DNA of 6,223 nt from Planctomycetaceae bacterium (GTDB lineage Bacteria > Planctomycetota > Planctomycetia > Pirellulales > UBA1268): positions 1 through 6,223 of the forward strand of contig CANGIH010000160.1 of the NCBI GenBank assembly GCA_947453875.1, read 5' to 3'. The notes under the pieces were generated by a model. It saw nothing but the letters and a program-made list of their open reading frames with translations. It was not told where the DNA came from and searched no databases. Below are positions 1 to 6,223 of the stretch, piece by piece (within the stretch, counting starts at the first letter, position 1; the number at the start of each line of letters is the position of its first letter). Made by a program: the position numbers and the translations under genes.

Positions 1-548
<548 letters not shown>

Positions 549-553
549 GCTTT

Positions 554-560
554 CTCCCTC
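554..560 (-). promoter_or_regulatory. Ribosome binding site of tuf
   Basis: On the minus strand GAGGGAG lies five bases upstream of the tuf ATG, a near-ideal Shine-Dalgarno placement. It fixes the tuf start. No comparable site is seen before the other two protein genes in the window. Confidence 0.8.
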
Positions 561-582
561 GAACTTCCTCTCTGGTGGGGCT

Positions 583-597
583 GCAGGCGACGCCTGC
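583..597 (-). repeat. Short inverted repeat in the tuf leader
   Basis: GCAGGC and GCCTGC form a perfect 6-bp inverted repeat around three bases. It sits about 23 bases upstream of the tuf Shine-Dalgarno sequence. In RNA it would be a small hairpin close to, but not covering, the ribosome binding site. There is no following U run, so it is not an intrinsic terminator. Function unknown. Confidence 0.5.
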
Positions 598-609
598 TAT
601 GTCGTCAAA

Positions 610-633
610 AAACCCTGTCGGTGAAACCCTGTC
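610..633. repeat. Pair of 10-bp direct repeats, period 14
   Basis: AAACCCTGTC occurs at 610-619 and again at 624-633 on the plus strand. The pair lies in the tRNA-Thr(GGU)/tuf spacer, 62-85 bases upstream of the tuf start codon. It may be chance or a short duplication; no function is assigned. Confidence 0.5.
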
Positions 634-683
634 CCTGGAAAACGATGTCACGAACCGAACGTGTCCTTCAAGCGGCCAAGCCG

Positions 684-726
684 TCGCGGCCGGCAGGTCG
701 GATGTGGGCCTTGTCGCCGGCCGCGA
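684..726 (-). repeat. 11-bp perfect inverted repeat in the tRNA-Thr/tuf spacer
   Basis: TCGCGGCCGGC (684-694) and GCCGGCCGCGA (716-726) are exact inverted repeats around a 21-base loop. The pairing is almost all G-C, so the transcript should form a stable hairpin. It lies within the 292-base spacer (549-840) between tRNA-Thr(GGU) and tuf. There is no U run on either side, which argues against a Rho-independent terminator. A role in processing, mRNA protection or pausing is possible. Apart from this hairpin, the smaller one at 583-597, the 610/624 direct repeats and the tuf ribosome binding site, I see no gene or clear promoter in this spacer. Confidence 0.6.
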
Positions 727-839
727 TTGCTGAACGCCTGAAGGAACTGAACTGTGTGCTTGTGTGGTTGGTCGAGCGAGGGGCTCGTGCGGGCGGAATT
801 TTGATTGGGGTGTGGTGTGAGCGGAGGACCGACCGCTGG

Positions 840-913
<74 letters not shown>

Positions 914-977
914 ACGAAAATGTTTTGGGGGGAGCGGTTGGGCTTTCGTCGGCGGGGAATCAGGCGGGTGGGGCGAG

Positions 978-1048
978 AGCGGGTGAAGGGAATCGAACCC
1001 TCGTCTTTAGCTTGGAAGGCTATTGCTCTACCATTGAGCTACACCCGC
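978..1048 (-). tRNA. tRNA-Gly, anticodon UCC
   Basis: A complete 71-nt cloverleaf with acceptor GCGGGTG/CACCCGC, D stem GCTC/GAGC, T arm GAGGG-TTCGATT-CCCTT and a four-base variable loop. The anticodon loop CTTCCAA gives TCC (codons GGA and GGG). The anticodon stem is ATAGC/GCTAA, leaving an A-A mismatch at the top pair (27-43). CCA is not encoded; CTC follows. Its place between tRNA-Tyr and tRNA-Thr(GGU) matches E. coli glyT. Confidence 0.96.
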
Positions 1049-1126
1049 TTCTCTTCGTGCGGGTCTCGGCGGATGACTCTGATCGAACGCTATGGATCGG
1101 ACGTTTGGTGGACGGATTGGCTCGAG

Positions 1127-1208
1127 TGGGGAGTGCAGGATTCGAACCTGCGAAGGCATAGCCACTTGATTTACAGTCAAGCCCCTTTGACCGCTCGGGA
1201 AACTCCCC
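1127..1208 (-). tRNA. tRNA-Tyr, anticodon GUA
   Basis: A complete 82-nt class II tRNA. The acceptor is GGGGAGT/ACTCCCC, the anticodon stem CTTGA/TCAAG holds the loop CTGTAAA (anticodon GTA), and the T arm is GCAGG-TTCGAAT-CCTGC. The long variable arm of about 13 bases is expected for bacterial tRNA-Tyr. The discriminator is A and CCA is not encoded. It corresponds in position to E. coli tyrU. Confidence 0.97.
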
Positions 1209-1501
1209 TCATCTGCTCGTTGGTTTCAGGCCGGGTGTGCTGGTATGGAGGCGGCCGGTGGTGTCTGTCTCATGTCGGCCGCCAAGCTTTTCCGCGTGAC
1301 GGAAAGCAGACGGCTTCTGTCTGTAGCGGCCGAGCCGGTCGGGCCCGACCATCGTTCCATTCGGTGCCGCCCGGAGCCCGTCCCGACCAGGCCCGTTTCC
1401 CCCGTCGAGCAGATGCTCACGGACGAGTCGTCCGCTGTGCAACGTTCGCCTGGGAAACCGTTCCGCTGGAGAATCCGAGCCCTTCCGCTGGAACCACAGT
1501 G
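1209..1501 (-). other. 293-base hairpin-rich spacer between tRNA-Thr(UGU) and tRNA-Tyr
   Basis: No convincing protein gene or fifth tRNA is seen here. The spacer is packed with inverted repeats: GGCGGCCG/CGGCCGCC at 1250-1283; GCTTTTCCG/CGGAAAGC at 1286-1307, with one bulged base; CAGAC/GTCTG at 1307-1323; the perfect 14-bp palindrome GGTCGGGCCCGACC at 1337-1350; GAGCA/TGCTC at 1407-1418; and GGACGA/TCGTCC at 1421-1433. TTCCGCTGGA is directly repeated at 1461 and 1483. If the cluster is one transcript, this RNA would be strongly folded. It could be a processing spacer, a small structured RNA or a decayed former gene. The sequence alone does not decide between these. Confidence 0.55.
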
Positions 1502-1574
1502 AGCTAGCGGCGGGAGTTGAACCCGCAACCACCTGATTACAAATCAGGTGCTCTGCCAATTGAGCTACGCTAGC
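1502..1574 (-). tRNA. tRNA-Thr, anticodon UGU
   Basis: A complete 73-nt cloverleaf: acceptor GCTAGCG/CGCTAGC, D stem GCTC/GAGC, anticodon stem CCTGA/TCAGG around TTTGTAA (anticodon TGT, codon ACA and related), T arm GCGGG-TTCAACT-CCCGC, discriminator U, CCA not encoded. It is the first gene of the tRNA-tuf cluster and corresponds to E. coli thrU. A candidate promoter lies 29-56 bases upstream. Confidence 0.97.
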
Positions 1575-1602
1575 CAGCCGGTCCGGGGACGGGAAACGTT
1601 TG

Positions 1603-1630
1603 AGTGTACGGATTCGGCACCCTCATGCAA
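1603..1630 (-). promoter_or_regulatory. Candidate sigma70-type promoter of the tRNA-tuf cluster
   Basis: On the minus strand TTGCAT (1630-1625) and TACACT (1608-1603) are separated by 16 bases. The -10 box matches four of six consensus positions, including the key first, second and last bases; the -35 match is weaker. Initiation would fall near 1596, about 22 bases before tRNA-Thr(UGU). The position in the gap between the phosphatase stop codon and the first tRNA supports it, but the motif match alone is modest. Confidence 0.45.
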
Positions 1631-1707
1631 GACGGTCCTGCAAGCCGGTGGTCGGTCGCCGTCCATTGCTCGGGAACGCGGGCTCTTTCCACCGAATCAA
1701 GGGGAAT

Positions 1708-3042
1708 TCAGGCGAAATCGACCGTCAGGACCGAGAGGTCGTCGGTGAATTCCCTCGTCCCCGCCAGTTGGCGGGCATGGCCAACCAAGTCATCAAGGGG
1801 CAGGAACCCACCCTGAGGGGGGTTTTCGAGGAGGTGTTGGAGGGCGTCGAAAGACCACATCGGGCCCCCTTGAGTGGCGATTTCGAAGGCCCCGTCACTA
1901 AAGAGATAGAGCCGCGACCCGGCCGGGACCGTGACCTGTCTCGCTTCGAACCGCGTCCCATCGACGGCGCCGACAATCGGGCCGTCGGATTCGAGAGGCT
2001 GGGCCGTGAGCGACCCCTTCGCCAGGGGGGGCAGGGGGGGGATGAGGAGGGCCGGAGGGTGGCCTCCCCCAGCCCATCGAAGCATGCGGTCGCGGCGGTG
2101 ATAAACGCCGTACCACATGGTGAAGAACATGTCGTTGTGGCGTTCCATGGGGAACGCCCGATTGAGCGCCTCAAGCACGCTGTCGGGAGAGCGGAAATCG
2201 GCGTTGGGGAGCGCCTCGCTGCGCACCGCATTGAGGGCCGAAACGCTCAGCAATGCGGCCCCCACTCCATGGCCACAAACGTCGAGGAGGTAGATCGCGA
2301 CATGGTCGGCATCGAGGCAGTGGTAGCCGAAGGCATCACCCCCCAGATCGGCGGACGGGATGAATCGCCAGTCGGCGCGGATTCCGCCGAGTTCCTGCGG
2401 CGGAGGCAGGAGCGAACTGACATATCTGGCGGCACTGGCAAGGTCGTTGGCGAGCACTTCCCGGCTGGCCCGAAGCTGTTCGAAGGCGTGATTCCGCTCC
2501 ACCAGCGCCGTGTAGCCGCGTGAATGATGGCGGACGCGGGCGAGCAGTTCGATCCTGTCGGGCAGTTTCACCAGATAATCGCTGGCACCGAGCGAGAAGG
2601 CCTCAGCCTTCACGGCCGGCTCCTCCTTCGTCGAAAGCACGATGATTGGCAGTTCCCGGAAGCGGTCGTCGGCCCTCATTCTGCGAAGGACCTCGAGGCC
2701 ATCGATATCGGGCATCACCAGGTCGAGGAGGATCACTGTGGGGGAGATGTCGGCGGCGACCTCCAGCGCCAATCCCGGGTCGCGGCAATAATGAAATTCG
2801 AGTGATTCCTCCCCCGCAAGCATCCGCCGGATCGCTTCGGCGATGATCGGCTGGTCGTCGACAAGCAGCACAACGCTGCGGCCGGGCGCCGTCGGCAGAG
2901 GGGCTGGACGGCGTGGAGGAGGCTGAGAACTGTCCACGGCGACGACTCGGGGAACGCTGGCGGTGGGACGATGGGCGTGCTCGCCCCTCGCCGGCTCACG
3001 AAAAGGCGTTTCCGCTTGGGTGACCGGCGAAACCATGGGCAT
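1708..3042 (-). CDS. Response regulator with C-terminal SpoIIE/RsbU-type PP2C phosphatase
   Basis: The 444-residue protein likely dephosphorylates a serine or threonine on an anti-anti-sigma factor when its receiver is phosphorylated. Residues 1-55 are proline-rich and probably disordered. The receiver (about 56-175) has acidic DD 62-63, phosphoacceptor Asp107 in LLDLVMPD, the ST switch at 137-138 and Lys159 in DYLVKLPDRIELLARVRHHS, a signature I know from WspR-type regulators. A charged helical linker (about 176-208) leads to the PP2C domain with GGD (Asp235), LLDVCGHG (Asp254), GGGHPP, FSDG (Asp383) and DDLSVL (Asp434, Asp435), so the metal-binding acids are intact. I chose ATG 3042: the frame stays open to 3510, but the extra translation looks non-coding and overlaps dabA. 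A second ATG lies two codons in, and no clear ribosome binding site is present. The native kinase and target are not in the window. A proline-rich insert is described separately. Confidence 0.9.
   Translation of the reverse strand: MPMVSPVTQAETPFREPARGEHAHRPTASVPRVVAVDSSQPPPRRPAPLPTAPGRSVVLLVDDQPIIAEAIRRMLAGEESLEFHYCRDPGLALEVAADISPTVILLDLVMPDIDGLEVLRRMRADDRFRELPIIVLSTKEEPAVKAEAFSLGASDYLVKLPDRIELLARVRHHSRGYTALVERNHAFEQLRASREVLANDLASAARYVSSLLPPPQELGGIRADWRFIPSADLGGDAFGYHCLDADHVAIYLLDVCGHGVGAALLSVSALNAVRSEALPNADFRSPDSVLEALNRAFPMERHNDMFFTMWYGVYHRRDRMLRWAGGGHPPALLIPPLPPLAKGSLTAQPLESDGPIVGAVDGTRFEARQVTVPAGSRLYLFSDGAFEIATQGGPMWSFDALQHLLENPPQGGFLPLDDLVGHARQLAGTREFTDDLSVLTVDFA
2014..2041 (-). repeat. 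Homopolymer-rich palindromic insert within the phosphatase gene
   Basis: The plus strand has CCCCT, a five-base loop, then AGGGG running into seven Gs, CA and eight Gs (2025-2041). The coding strand therefore carries long C runs that translate as IPPLPPLAKG (residues 334-343), between the GGGHPP motif and the next conserved strand. It resembles the dispersed CCCCCCT...AGGGG repeat type that leaves PPLPPLAKGG-like peptides in some bacterial proteins; this parallel is from memory. The G runs could slip in replication or sequencing, but the frame is intact across them. Confidence 0.5.
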
Positions 3043-3136
3043 CTTCGCAGGCCAATCAAGCGGGACAAGCCCTGAAAGGCTCCCCCGCAGCGGTCTGGGT
3101 GGGGTTCGAGTAAAGCCTACCAAAAAACCTTGTTGC

Positions 3137-3169
3137 ACCTGGAACCGACCCGGCACCGACCTGGAACCG
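3137..3169. repeat. Two 11-bp direct repeats, period 22
   Basis: ACCTGGAACCG occurs at 3137-3147 and 3159-3169. The 22-bp period is close to two helical turns, so a protein could bind both copies on one DNA face. They lie 95-127 bases upstream of the phosphatase start. No factor can be named. Confidence 0.5.
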
Positions 3170-3197
3170 GAGAGGCGTCTCAGGGCAGCCCTCGCCC

Positions 3198-3235
3198 GGG
3201 CCCGTTGCGATCCCTTGCCCGATCGCAAGGGGCCC
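3198..3235. promoter_or_regulatory. 38-bp imperfect palindrome, candidate operator or activator site for dabA
   Basis: GGGCCC (3198-3203), one unpaired base, TTGCGATC (3205-3212), eight bases, then GATCGCAA (3221-3228), one base and GGGCCC (3230-3235) are symmetric. Fourteen of 15 positions in each arm match. The centre is near 3216, about 68 bases before the predicted dabA start of transcription, where many activators bind, including the LysR type. It also lies upstream of the divergent phosphatase gene. The role as a protein binding site is inferred from symmetry and position. Confidence 0.55.
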
Positions 3236-3249
3236 AGGCTCGCCGAAGC

Positions 3250-3278
3250 CCGACAGGGGCGCCGAATCGTGTCATAAT
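3250..3278 (+). promoter_or_regulatory. Sigma70-type promoter facing dabA
   Basis: CCGACA (3250-3255) and CATAAT (3273-3278) are spaced by the ideal 17 bases. They match the -35 and -10 consensus at four and five of six positions. Transcription would begin near 3285, leaving a leader of about 146 bases to the chosen dabA ATG. This is the best promoter match in the window. I see nothing clear in the leader itself. Confidence 0.6.
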
Positions 3279-3430
3279 GGAGGTCGTGGCCAAGGCTTTC
3301 GCGCTGGTGTGACGGCACCCCCCAAGCCTGAGTCGACCCCCGCCCTGCGCACCTTCTTGCGCCTCCTTGCTGCCGAGCCTCGCGGACACCGATGGGGACA
3401 TTGCCTTCGTCGTCAACGCCCGGCGGTCCA

Positions 3431-6223
3431 ATGTCTGACGACACTGCCCGGAGCGCCCAGGGGGCTGCCGCCGGAGGCACTCTCTCGCCGGCCGACGTCG
3501 AACGAGACAAGGGGATCCGCGATGCGATCGCCCACGCGGCCCACTACCTCCCTGCCCAGGGACCGATCGGCGTCTTCATTCACCACAACACGCTTCACGC
3601 CTTCGAGGACGAGCCCTTCGAGCAGGCGGTCCTGCACGCATCGCGGTTGTTCGGCACCGAGCCGTTCCTCTCGGAATCGCGGTACCGTGCAGAACTGAAA
3701 CGGGGGCGGATCCGGCTGTCCGACATCGAGTCCGTCCTCGACGCGGATCTGGGGGAACGGTCTGGTGATCCCCTCGCCGGCGGCCGGGTTTCGCTGCGTG
3801 ATCTCTGTTTGGCCCTCATGGAGCACCCACTCCGCCAGGAGGACGATTCCGCGGTTCGCTGGACGCTCACTGAACAGGGGGACTCGGCTGATGACCCGGC
3901 CCAGGCGGAACTTTGGCATGCCTGCGTCGAGGCGGTGGCCCTCTCCAGGGCGTCGGTCGTTCATGTGGTGCCGCCGGTGCGGTTCCGTGATCTGATCATG
4001 TCGGTGGAGCCGTCGATCGACACCGACGCTCTTGTCCATCCGCTGCTGATCCGTGTCTGTGCCGCGTTTCTCGATCAGGGAGTCGCTTCCTGGCCGATGC
4101 CCGGAAGGGATCGCGGGCTCCTCGCGGCGGTGGCCGATCTCTACTCCCGGTCGGGAGGGCCGACGGAGCCGTGGACAGCCCGGCTGGCGGAGGCGCTCGG
4201 GGAGGTCCGTGGTCGCCGGGCCATCGATGTGATCGCTACCGAGATCGACCGCGTCGGCATCCCCCCGGGGCTCCAGGAAGAATTCATCGTCTGCTCGCTG
4301 CTCGCCCTGCGGGGTTGGGCGGGGATGATCCGCCAATTCGAGGAGCGGCCCGATCGGGTTCCGGTCGATGCCGTACCGGCGCGGCTGGAGGACTTCCTCG
4401 CCCTTCGACTGGTGTTCGATCGGGTGGCCGCGGAATTCGCTGCTCCCCGGTTCGGTCGCGACGACGATCTCCCCGGCTTGTGGGCTGAACTCCGCGACCG
4501 CTACCCCTCCCGTCGCGGTCCGGGGAGCGTGGCGCGGGCCCATCTGCTCTGTCAGGTGGCCCAGCGTCTCGGCCTGGGGGCCCATGACATTCTTCCACTC
4601 GACGACAACGAGATCGTCCGTCTGGAGCGCGCCATCCACGGCTTCGATGGACGGACGCGACGGAGGCTGTTCCATCTGGCCTACGAACGCCGTCACCGCA
4701 TCCAGGTCCTCGATGCGATCCTCGCCAATGGAAGACTGGCGACGCCGCCCGGCGCCGACCGTCCGCTCCTGCAGATGGTTTTCTGCATCGACGAGCGTTG
4801 CGAAAGCTTCCGTCGCCACGTCGAAGAGCAGGGAGATCGCTACGAGACCTTCGGCACCGCCGGATTCTTCGCCGTGCCGATGTATTACCGGGGCGTCGAC
4901 GACTGGATGGCAAAGCCGCTCTGCCCGATCGTCGTCCGGCCGGGCCATACGGTCATCGAGGTCCCCAAGGACGACGCCGTGGCCACCCATCGGTTGCGGC
5001 AGGCGGTGCGCCGCCGCGTGGGGCGGATCGCCGGCAGCGTCTCCACCGGCACCACCACACTGTTCCGAGGGGGAGTCTTCACCGCCATCGGCGGGGCGCT
5101 GGCCGCGGTGCCTCTGGTCGCCCGGGTCGCCTTCCCGCGACTCACCGCAACGCTCGGTCGACGGGCCGCGGAGGCCGCCCGGATTCCGACGCGGCTGGAA
5201 CTCGAGCGGCATGACGAGAGCCGGTTGCCCGATGGCACGAGCCCCGGCTTCGACGTCGCCGAGATGACGGCGATCGTCCGTCGTGTGCTCGAGGACATCG
5301 GGCTCACCCACCGCTTCGCCCGCCTCGTGGCGATCATCGGCCACGGGTCCTCGAGCCGCAACAATCCCCATGAAAGCGCCTACGACTGCGGCGCCTGCGG
5401 CGGGGGGCGGGGTGGTCCCAATGCCCGGGCCTTCGCCCAGATGGCCAACGATCCCCGAGTTCGCGAGCGGCTTGCGGCGACGGGATTGGCGATCCCGGCC
5501 GACACGCGCTTCCTCGGGGGGATGCAGGACACCTGCGCGGACACCGTCGAGTGGTATGACACCGATCTCCTCCCGCCGGATCACCGGGCCGATCTGGAGA
5601 AGCTTGTCGTGGTGATCGATGGTGCGCGGATGGCCAACGCCCACGAGCGGTGCCGTCGGTTCGAGTCCGCCCCGCTCGACATCGAGCCTGCCGAGGCGCT
5701 GCGGCATGTCGAGGGGCGATCGGGAGACCTTGCGCAGGTCCGGCCCGAGCTGGGCCACGCCACCAACGCCGTGTGTGTCATCGGCCGCCGGTGGCGGACC
5801 CGCGGACTGTTCCTCGACCGGCGGGCCTTTCTTGTCTCCTACGACCCGCTCTCCGACGACGACGGGGCGATCCTCACCCGCACGCTGGCCGCCGTCGGCC
5901 CGGTCGGCGCCGGCATCAACCTGGAGTATTTTTTCTCCTCGATCGATCCGGTGGGATACGGTTGCAGCTCGAAGCTCCCCCACAACATCAGTGGCCTGAT
6001 CGGCGTCATGGATGGGCACGCCAGCGACCTGCGCACCGGGTTGCCCTGGCAGATGGTCGAGATCCACGAGCCGGTGCGCCTGCTGATCGTGATTGATGCC
6101 CCGCAGGATCGGATCCTGGCCGCCGCCGAGGCTGTTCCCGCCGTCAAACGCCTCGTGGTGAACGGTTGGGTGCAACTCGTGGCGTGGGATCCTCAAGCCG
6201 GGGCGATGGCGGTGTTCGAGAAC
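3431..6223 (+). CDS. dabA: DabA-type inorganic carbon uptake subunit (DUF2309/UPF0753), 3' end outside window
   Basis: DabA is the cytoplasmic beta-carbonic-anhydrase-like partner of the membrane protein DabB; the pair is thought to trap CO2 as bicarbonate using the ion gradient. The 931 visible residues carry the zinc and catalytic signature: Cys452, Asp454 and Arg456 in FCIDER, His638 in IIGHGSS and Cys653 in YDCGACGG. The C-x-D and H-x14-C spacings equal those I recall for Halothiobacillus DabA (C351, D353, H524, C539). The N-terminal HHNTLHAFED and the C-terminal LEYFFSS, SKLPHN and GLPWQMVEIHEPVRLL (about 830-880) are also typical of the family. A hydrophobic stretch lies near 545-570. 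No stop occurs before the edge. In-frame ATGs are at 3392 and 3431, with an in-frame stop at 3329; neither has a clear ribosome binding site, and 3431 gives the more natural MSDDTARS start. It is divergent from the phosphatase gene. dabB is not upstream, so it should lie downstream or elsewhere. Confidence 0.95.
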   Translation, partial: MSDDTARSAQGAAAGGTLSPADVERDKGIRDAIAHAAHYLPAQGPIGVFIHHNTLHAFEDEPFEQAVLHASRLFGTEPFLSESRYRAELKRGRIRLSDIESVLDADLGERSGDPLAGGRVSLRDLCLALMEHPLRQEDDSAVRWTLTEQGDSADDPAQAELWHACVEAVALSRASVVHVVPPVRFRDLIMSVEPSIDTDALVHPLLIRVCAAFLDQGVASWPMPGRDRGLLAAVADLYSRSGGPTEPWTARLAEALGEVRGRRAIDVIATEIDRVGIPPGLQEEFIVCSLLALRGWAGMIRQFEERPDRVPVDAVPARLEDFLALRLVFDRVAAEFAAPRFGRDDDLPGLWAELRDRYPSRRGPGSVARAHLLCQVAQRLGLGAHDILPLDDNEIVRLERAIHGFDGRTRRRLFHLAYERRHRIQVLDAILANGRLATPPGADRPLLQMVFCIDERCESFRRHVEEQGDRYETFGTAGFFAVPMYYRGVDDWMAKPLCPIVVRPGHTVIEVPKDDAVATHRLRQAVRRRVGRIAGSVSTGTTTLFRGGVFTAIGGALAAVPLVARVAFPRLTATLGRRAAEAARIPTRLELERHDESRLPDGTSPGFDVAEMTAIVRRVLEDIGLTHRFARLVAIIGHGSSSRNNPHESAYDCGACGGGRGGPNARAFAQMANDPRVRERLAATGLAIPADTRFLGGMQDTCADTVEWYDTDLLPPDHRADLEKLVVVIDGARMANAHERCRRFESAPLDIEPAEALRHVEGRSGDLAQVRPELGHATNAVCVIGRRWRTRGLFLDRRAFLVSYDPLSDDDGAILTRTLAAVGPVGAGINLEYFFSSIDPVGYGCSSKLPHNISGLIGVMDGHASDLRTGLPWQMVEIHEPVRLLIVIDAPQDRILAAAEAVPAVKRLVVNGWVQLVAWDPQAGAMAVFEN

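Noticed and set aside
1337..1350. Perfect palindrome as an intrinsic terminator
   Set aside because: It has no loop to fold as an RNA hairpin of full length and no U run follows on either strand.
1600..2523. 307-codon plus-strand open frame
   Set aside because: It is antisense to the phosphatase domain, whose motifs are unambiguous on the minus strand.
3277..3312. 11-codon ORF (MEVVAKAFALV) in the dabA leader
   Set aside because: Its ATG overlaps the predicted -10 box, so it would not be transcribed from that promoter, and it has no ribosome binding site.
3043..3510. N-terminal extension of the phosphatase up to an ATG at 3510
   Set aside because: It would overlap the start of divergent dabA and cover its promoter and the palindrome. 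The added residues are low-complexity and resemble no known domain.
3413..6196. 927-codon open frame on the minus strand, antisense to dabA
   Set aside because: It is very rich in Arg, Gly, His, Asp and Pro and shows no recognisable domain. The plus strand carries intact DabA motifs. High-GC coding DNA often leaves the antisense frame open.

Overview
The window looks like high-GC chromosomal DNA from a planctomycete, probably Pirellulales-like. The best evidence is the EF-Tu N-terminus. Its switch I reads GGTVRDDTKTVTI, in place of the usual bacterial ...ARGITIN, and I know that variant from planctomycetes such as Rhodopirellula. None of the four tRNA genes encodes its 3' CCA. Shine-Dalgarno sequences are weak or absent at two of the three protein genes. 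Placement is from memory of sequence families, not from a search.

Layout: positions 1-1574, all on the minus strand, hold a translation cluster. Read in the direction of transcription it is tRNA-Thr(UGU), tRNA-Tyr(GUA), tRNA-Gly(UCC), tRNA-Thr(GGU), then tuf, which runs off the left edge. Gene order and anticodons match thrU-tyrU-glyT-thrT-tufB of Escherichia coli. The spacers are large (293, 78, 64 and 292 bases) and the two longest carry inverted repeats. A candidate sigma70-type promoter lies just upstream of the first tRNA.

Positions 1708-3042, also minus strand, encode a signalling protein: a disordered proline-rich N-terminus, a WspR-like receiver domain, a helical linker and a SpoIIE/RsbU-type PP2C phosphatase domain. 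It probably controls a partner-switching (anti-sigma/anti-anti-sigma) pathway whose partners are not in the window.

Positions 3043-3430 are a divergent intergenic region. It holds an imperfect 38-bp palindrome, a pair of 11-bp repeats spaced 22 bp apart, and a good promoter (CCGACA-17-CATAAT) facing right. From 3431 to the right edge runs a dabA/DUF2309 gene, the zinc-site subunit of the DAC inorganic-carbon uptake system. All the catalytic-site residues are visible. Its membrane partner dabB is not in the window.

The three blocks (tRNA/tuf, phosphatase, dabA) have no obvious shared pathway. The strongest leads are the palindrome placed where an activator would sit at the dabA promoter, the hairpin-rich spacer inside the tRNA cluster, and the altered nucleotide-binding loops of EF-Tu.
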